Shown piece by piece: positions 10,551 through 14,337 of a stretch of 14,337 nucleotides of DNA; position 1 is the first letter of the stretch, and each line of letters opens with the position of its first letter. The DNA comes from Smittium mucronatum. Taxonomy: Eukaryota; Kickxellomycota; Harpellomycetes; Harpellales; Legeriomycetaceae. The notes beneath the pieces are model-generated. The model was not told where the DNA came from. It made no database searches and saw only the letters and a list, made by a program, of their open reading frames with translations. The stretch spans positions 1 through 14,337 of the forward strand of contig LSSL01004862.1 in NCBI GenBank assembly GCA_001953115.1. Reading direction: 5' to 3'. Made by a program: the position numbers and the translations under genes.

Positions 10551-11882
10551 TAGCCTATTAACTACGGGAATTTGTCTATTCCAGGGACACAGTGTTTATT
10601 TTCAACTATGGCCAATTAATTTTAACCAGTTTCCATCTGGATGAGGTCCACATATGTCCAATAATTTAACGACCCCGTTTTTCATCTAAGTGGGATTGAA
10701 AATGATGACAACTTTGTACTATGCCCAAAATGAGTTAAAGTGAAACTTATTAGCCGTTTATTTGTTGGGACGCGTAATTTTTTCTACAAAATGGCGTGTT
10801 TAGTGGAACTAAGAAAATGTAACTTTTGAGATGAGGGCTTTATAAAGGGTTAGTAGACAAAAGATGACACATTTTAAATAATATTAATAGACTCCCTTCG
10901 CACAAAAGAGTAGATTCCCAGTACCGCTTCATTCGGACAAGTGTGAACTTTTTCCAAGAACTGTGAGAAAACACTAAATCAAGTTTGATTTCCCATTTGT
11001 ATAGTGACTTTCAAAGGTACAATTGTAGTTTTTAAGGTATTAGAAAAACAAAAAGCAAGTGTAAGGTGAAATCCAGCCATTTATTTAAAACTCCATTCAA
11101 CACGCACCAGAAACTAAAAACCACATTGGGCAAATAGCCAAGACTTTAATATTTTTTGTGTTTTAGAAATTGAGAGGATTAGTTGGTTCCTAATAAGATA
11201 TATCCAATGAGAATAAATATCATTCCCGCTCAAATCCTCTTTAAAATATACAAACTTTAGTAGTCATCAGATATCAGTATTTCGTGCTAAAGAGATATAA
11301 GGATTTTCTTTTAGGTGATCTAAACAGAGAGTCATCCCAGGATAAATATTAAAAAAAATCCGATTAATATGGCCATATCCAGTCTCCGTTCGAGTCAAAT
11401 AGGGTCATCCCCATGAAAATCCAGTGCAACTCCTAAACCCCAACAACAACTTTCCAAATTTGGTAATTAATTAGCTCAGTACCCATAGTATTCATTTTTC
11501 CACCAATCTTTTTTTGTATTTCTCCCCATCAATTCAAAATCCGTGAAAGTATCGGTTTTGTAATCTATGGAATGTAGTCAATTCGAATCCATAGAAACAA
11601 CTCTACCAAAATCTGTATAGTAACAGTTGAAAACTTTGGGCTTTCTATAAGCATTGGGGAAAGGGGGAAGGGCGCAGAAAAGTGACACAGGTAGAAATGA
11701 ACATAATTAGTGTTTTCCGCAGTCATAAACTTAGATTGTTAGACCTTCTATCTATTTTTTTTTTGCTATTCTTATACGGGCATTTATACTTTTCTTTAAA
11801 CTATTTAAACTCATAGATTTGACCTCATATTTTACTTTATCAAATTCATTGTACAATTTACTATACCCATATATTATTACAG
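10551..11882. other. Less AT-rich spacer upstream of the GH16 gene
   Basis: From about 10550 the sequence becomes visibly richer in G and C than the desert and has more varied words, but every frame is interrupted by stops. It probably holds the promoter and 5' leader of the glycosidase gene, perhaps mixed with old transposon sequence (for example the block around 10620-10800). No coding exon or RNA gene could be supported. Confidence 0.5.
11646..11680 (+). promoter_or_regulatory. Possible promoter elements: TATAAG and AGGGGG purine box
   Basis: A TATAAG (about 11646) is followed by a GA/G-rich block containing AGGGGG (11662-11667) about 220 bases upstream of the GH16 start codon. AGGGG is the core of fungal stress-response elements, and wall-remodelling genes are often stress regulated. 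Such short motifs occur by chance and the transcription start is unknown. Confidence 0.2.
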
Positions 11883-13192
11883 ATGTTATACTCTTCCCAC
11901 TATATCGCTCTCTTTTCGTTGACACTCTTGCTAAAAGGTACTTACATAAACCACATACTTTAAGATGCGATCAAGTTTAATACTTTTCTAAATATGAATT
12001 TATTTTAATTTTAATAGGCGTTAGTTCAGTCCCAAATAAATGTGTTCCAAAGAGTCAATATGTTAGTTCCACCGCACCTGCAATTTCATCTACCCCAGTC
12101 ACCACCCAGACTAACAGTGCTTCCCCTGCTGCCACTACTCTTTTAACCACAATCAGTGTGGTTACATCTTCTACCTCTACTCCTAAATACACTTTGGATA
12201 AGGATGTAATTCTACCCACTGTGCTTATTTCCAGTACTCCGGGTGTAATCATTGAGCCAACTTCTCCCCCCCAGTCTACTGCAGTTCCAACGAACAGTTA
12301 TCTCTCTTCCAGCACTCCAGACATAATTATTGAACCCACATCTTCTCCCCAGACTACTGCAGCACCAACTAGCAGCTATTTTTCTTCCAGTACTCCGGGC
12401 ATAATCATTGAACCCACATCTCCTCCCCAGACTACTGCAGTCCCAACTAGTAGCTATTCTTCTTCCAGCCCTCCAGGAATAATTATCGAGCCCACTTCTC
12501 CCCCTCAAAGCACAGTGACAACAACCAGCAGCATTGAGGTTGTTCCATCAAGCACACAGGGTCCCATTGTTGATCCAAAGGAGGGAAATGTTGATTTTTA
12601 CAATTTTCAAGCTGGTTCTTCCCTAGGCGACTTAGTCGTCGAGTACTGCCCACAAAACGCTGTAATATCCAACAATCAGCTAGATATGATTTTATCTCCA
12701 CAATGCGGCACCAACATAGTATACAACAAACCCATGAAAACAGGAAAGGTTGAAGCCAGTCTCCGTATGGCACCTGGATCAGGTGCTGTTACTGCTCTCA
12801 GCTTCTTTGGTGCAAATCTCGATGAAATAGATGTTGAGTTTGTCGGTCGCGATCCTATCACCTGGCAGTCAATGTATTTTGTGCGCGGTCTTGCTGTAGA
12901 TAAGCTGGCTGGGTTTCATTCTGCCTCTGACGGGACTCCTCTGGATTCCAATTTCCACACTTATGGAGTTGAATTGCTCGACAACGCCATAAACTGGTAC
13001 TTCGATGGTAATATTGTTCGTACTCTTCAAAAGACTTCTGATGCCACCTTCCCATCCCAGGCTGGTGATTCCGTCAAGTTTGGGGTTTGGAATGGTGGTG
13101 CAGTATCTCCCGATTGGGCTGGATATACCGATTTCTCTACTGGTAACAAAGTTGCGTCCATGAAATGGATCAAATTCACACACTACAATTAA
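11883..13192 (+). CDS. Secreted GH16 Crh-like cell-wall glycosidase (two exons)
   Basis: Joining exon 1 (11883-11937) to exon 2 (12018-13192) gives a 409-residue protein. GH16 Crh enzymes cut chitin or glucan chains and transfer them to cross-link chitin to beta-glucan in the fungal wall. The ATG at 11883 is chosen because it gives a classic signal peptide (about residues 1-22, hydrophobic IALFSLTLLL core). Residues about 25-205 are a Ser/Thr/Pro-rich stalk with four 26-residue repeats (89-192), likely O-glycosylated. The GH16 domain fills about 205-409. It has the catalytic D-E-I-D-V-E at 287-292 (nucleophile Glu288, Asp290, acid/base Glu292), Cys229 and Cys248 as a likely disulfide, and the conserved W-Y-F-D-G at 345-349 and W-A-G at 385-387. 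Typical Crh proteins have the catalytic domain first and a GPI tail last. Here the stalk comes first, the protein ends in KWIKFTHYN without a hydrophobic tail, and no CBM18 is evident. It is probably secreted and may be held in the wall non-covalently. The domain family is clear; the exact activity is inferred. Confidence 0.88.
11938..12017 (+). other. 80-nt spliceosomal intron in the GH16 gene
   Basis: The intron begins GTACTTAC and ends TTTAATAG. It interrupts codon 19 after its first base (phase 1) and rebuilds a Gly codon. Without splicing, the frame opened by the signal peptide meets a TAA within the intron. Removing it joins the hydrophobic leader precisely to the Ser/Thr-rich frame. 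The CTAAAT near 11990 is a plausible branch-point region. Confidence 0.85.
12227..12538 (+). repeat. Four tandem 78-bp (26-codon) repeats in the stalk
   Basis: Units lie at 12227-12304, 12305-12382, 12383-12460 and 12461-12538. Each encodes a variant of SSTPGIIIEPTSPPQTTAVP followed by T-S-S-Y and two more residues. The third unit is closest to a consensus and the fourth diverges in its last third. The unit keeps the reading frame, so copy number can change without breaking the protein. Many wall glycoproteins vary in length in this way. Confidence 0.9.
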
Positions 13193-13674
13193 TTTATTTG
13201 CTAATTCATCACATCCTCCTTTTATAATCTCATACAAATCTTATTTCTATTGATCGACCCTAATGTTCACGTGAGGGCAGTGATAGACCTATTAATATAA
13301 TCTATTTGGAGGAAGGAGGGACTTTAATGTTTAATAATGTTTTAATAATAGTTTTGCATGTAATAAATTAATAATTAAGTTTTCAAATTGATCTTTTTAG
13401 TCTTTGGCGTTATCATTGATTATTTTGGCTTATTATCTCTGGGATTGTGTTTTTTATTTTGGGTTGCTCCATATATTAGAACCAAGTGTAAATCCGAAAA
13501 TCCATATTTTAATAAACAACATCGCGTATTTATTTTCCCCTCTGTCTGCACAAATTTCTCAATTTAGGTTGGCCAATAAAGTTGCGGCTTTTAATATTCC
13601 TAATAGCTTATTTAAACTACTGCATTACAATCAAAAAAATAAGTGCTGACGCTAATGAAATCAAAAATTAATAG
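13193..13674 (+). other. 3' flank of the GH16 gene with a doubtful ORF
   Basis: The sequence becomes AT-rich directly after the TAA at 13190-13192. A frame of 81 codons (13404-13649) starts only at a TTG and contains no ATG. Its product is hydrophobic at first and then contains a more ordinary stretch (around residues 45-70). I do not recognise it. It may be a degraded piece of the same retroelement that follows, or chance. Confidence 0.5.
13362..13367 (+). terminator. Candidate polyadenylation signal AATAAA
   Basis: An AATAAA hexamer about 170 bases after the GH16 stop codon, in an AT-rich 3' flank. It is a plausible 3'-end signal, but AATAAA is frequent in this base composition. Confidence 0.3.
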
Positions 13675-14337
13675 AGAAACCTTATTTCAATAACTGAAAA
13701 GAACAAAAAGCTTGAAATTTGTAATAATCATTTTGGTGAACTGGCCAATGATTCTACTGGGTATAGCCGTAGTGCCACTAAGTGGGAATCACTGCTAATT
13801 ACCGACTGCGACTGCTTCCCAGAGTGTGACACTAGTATCAAATGGTCTGATATCACCATAGCATTAAGTGATACACCTAAACCTGCACTGATCGAGAGAT
13901 AGCATATCACAAATGGCCAACTTTAAAAACTTGGATAGCCGACCTCATTAAGTCGCCCATCAGGCCAGAATGGCCGCCTGGGTGACCGGCAGTGCAAGAT
14001 GGATAAAAAAATCTTGTGTTCAAAGTTTAAAAGGTGAAAAAATCATCACCATAGTCGACAGGAAAAATAAAAATAACTACTCTAAAATCCACCGGTGGAC
14101 TGTGGACCGAAAAATCGGCGGAAAAAGAAACTGGATGAATCTTCAGCTGCTGTACCCTGACCTGAAACTTGCCCTCCAGGACATCGGGAAAATGCGAATT
14201 GAGATCTCCCGGACCGTCCAGCGACTATCAAATATGAAATTTTTAGATGAAAAATTCAAAAAAAATTGTCCCTTCTGCAAAATCTATTTGTCTGAAATTG
14301 TCGACCACATTTTATTAAATTGCTCTCGATGGGACAA
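13675..14337 (+). pseudogene. LINE (non-LTR retrotransposon) reverse-transcriptase C-terminal remnant, frameshifted, 3'-partial
   Basis: The plus strand carries consecutive coding-like stretches in three frames. The first is open from 13675 to a TAG at 13900-13902. The second covers about 13902-13982, includes TLKTWIADLIKSP, and ends at a TGA. The third is open from 13952 to the window end and contains WVTGSARWIKK. The first part of the third frame overlaps the second, so two small indels explain the switches. The last 19-residue motif is C-x2-C-x9-H-x4-C (starting CPFC and ending LNC), the zinc-binding motif found after the reverse-transcriptase domain in LINE-type proteins. Codon composition is richer in GC than the desert, as expected for a relatively recent insertion. 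The upstream polymerase core and its catalytic F/YxDD are not present, so this is a 5'-truncated or eroded copy. It is broken as it stands; the rest lies beyond the edge. Confidence 0.65.

Noticed and set aside
11460..11600. Possible tRNA gene: TTAGCTCAGT (A-box like) near 11470 and ATTCGAATCC (B-box like) near 11581
   Set aside because: The spacing is too long, the B-box lacks the leading GG, and no acceptor stem or cloverleaf can be drawn.
509..11882. CRISPR array, phage or bacterial defence system
   Set aside because: No regularly spaced repeats, no bacterial-type gene organisation, and the spliced gene shows that the DNA is eukaryotic.
12055..13237. Several ORFs on the minus strand opposite the GH16 gene
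   Set aside because: They are shadows of the GC-richer coding exon. Their low-complexity products mirror the 78-bp repeats or the GH16 coding sequence.
13728..13910. 60-codon ORF on the minus strand
   Set aside because: It is antisense to the LINE-like stretch, whose plus-strand reading is more protein-like and leads to the CCHC motif.

Overview
This window looks like nuclear DNA from an AT-rich, intron-bearing fungus. The strongest evidence is one intact, spliced gene for a secreted GH16 (Crh-like) cell-wall glycosidase/transglycosylase near the right end. A non-LTR (LINE-type) retrotransposon remnant runs off the right edge. The combination of very AT-rich spacers, an 80-nt GT-AG intron and LINE debris would fit an early-diverging lineage such as the gut-dwelling Harpellales, but that placement is an impression from general knowledge and I cannot prove it from the sequence.

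Layout. (1) 1-508: an isolated, base-balanced open frame of 168 codons that begins at the window edge; its product is not recognised. (2) 509-5758: a very AT-rich gene desert with homopolymers, AAT microsatellites and small hairpins. (3) 5759-about 7870: two diverged inverted repeats about 2.1 kb apart, each carrying the same perfect 12-bp core. They read as the terminal inverted repeats of a decayed Tc1/mariner-superfamily (pogo/Tigger-like) DNA transposon. The interior has no intact transposase. (4) 7871-about 10550: more AT-rich desert, with a nested stem-loop around 8931-9075 and a tight hairpin at 8214-8232. (5) About 10550-11882: a less AT-rich stretch that ends in the upstream region of the GH16 gene. 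(6) 11883-13192: the GH16 gene, in two exons. It encodes a signal peptide, then a Ser/Thr/Pro-rich stalk with four 26-residue repeats, then the catalytic domain at the C-terminus. (7) 13193-13674: 3' flank with a polyadenylation-type AATAAA and one doubtful ORF. (8) 13675-14337: LINE reverse-transcriptase C-terminal region, broken by two frameshifts and ending at a CCHC zinc-binding motif.

The genes do not form an operon or an evident system. The picture is one host wall-remodelling gene embedded in transposon-rich, AT-decayed DNA. I found no convincing new multi-gene system. The items most worth checking are the cryptic TIR element, the nested stem-loop, the unusual domain order of the GH16 protein, and the origin of the 11.4-kb desert.
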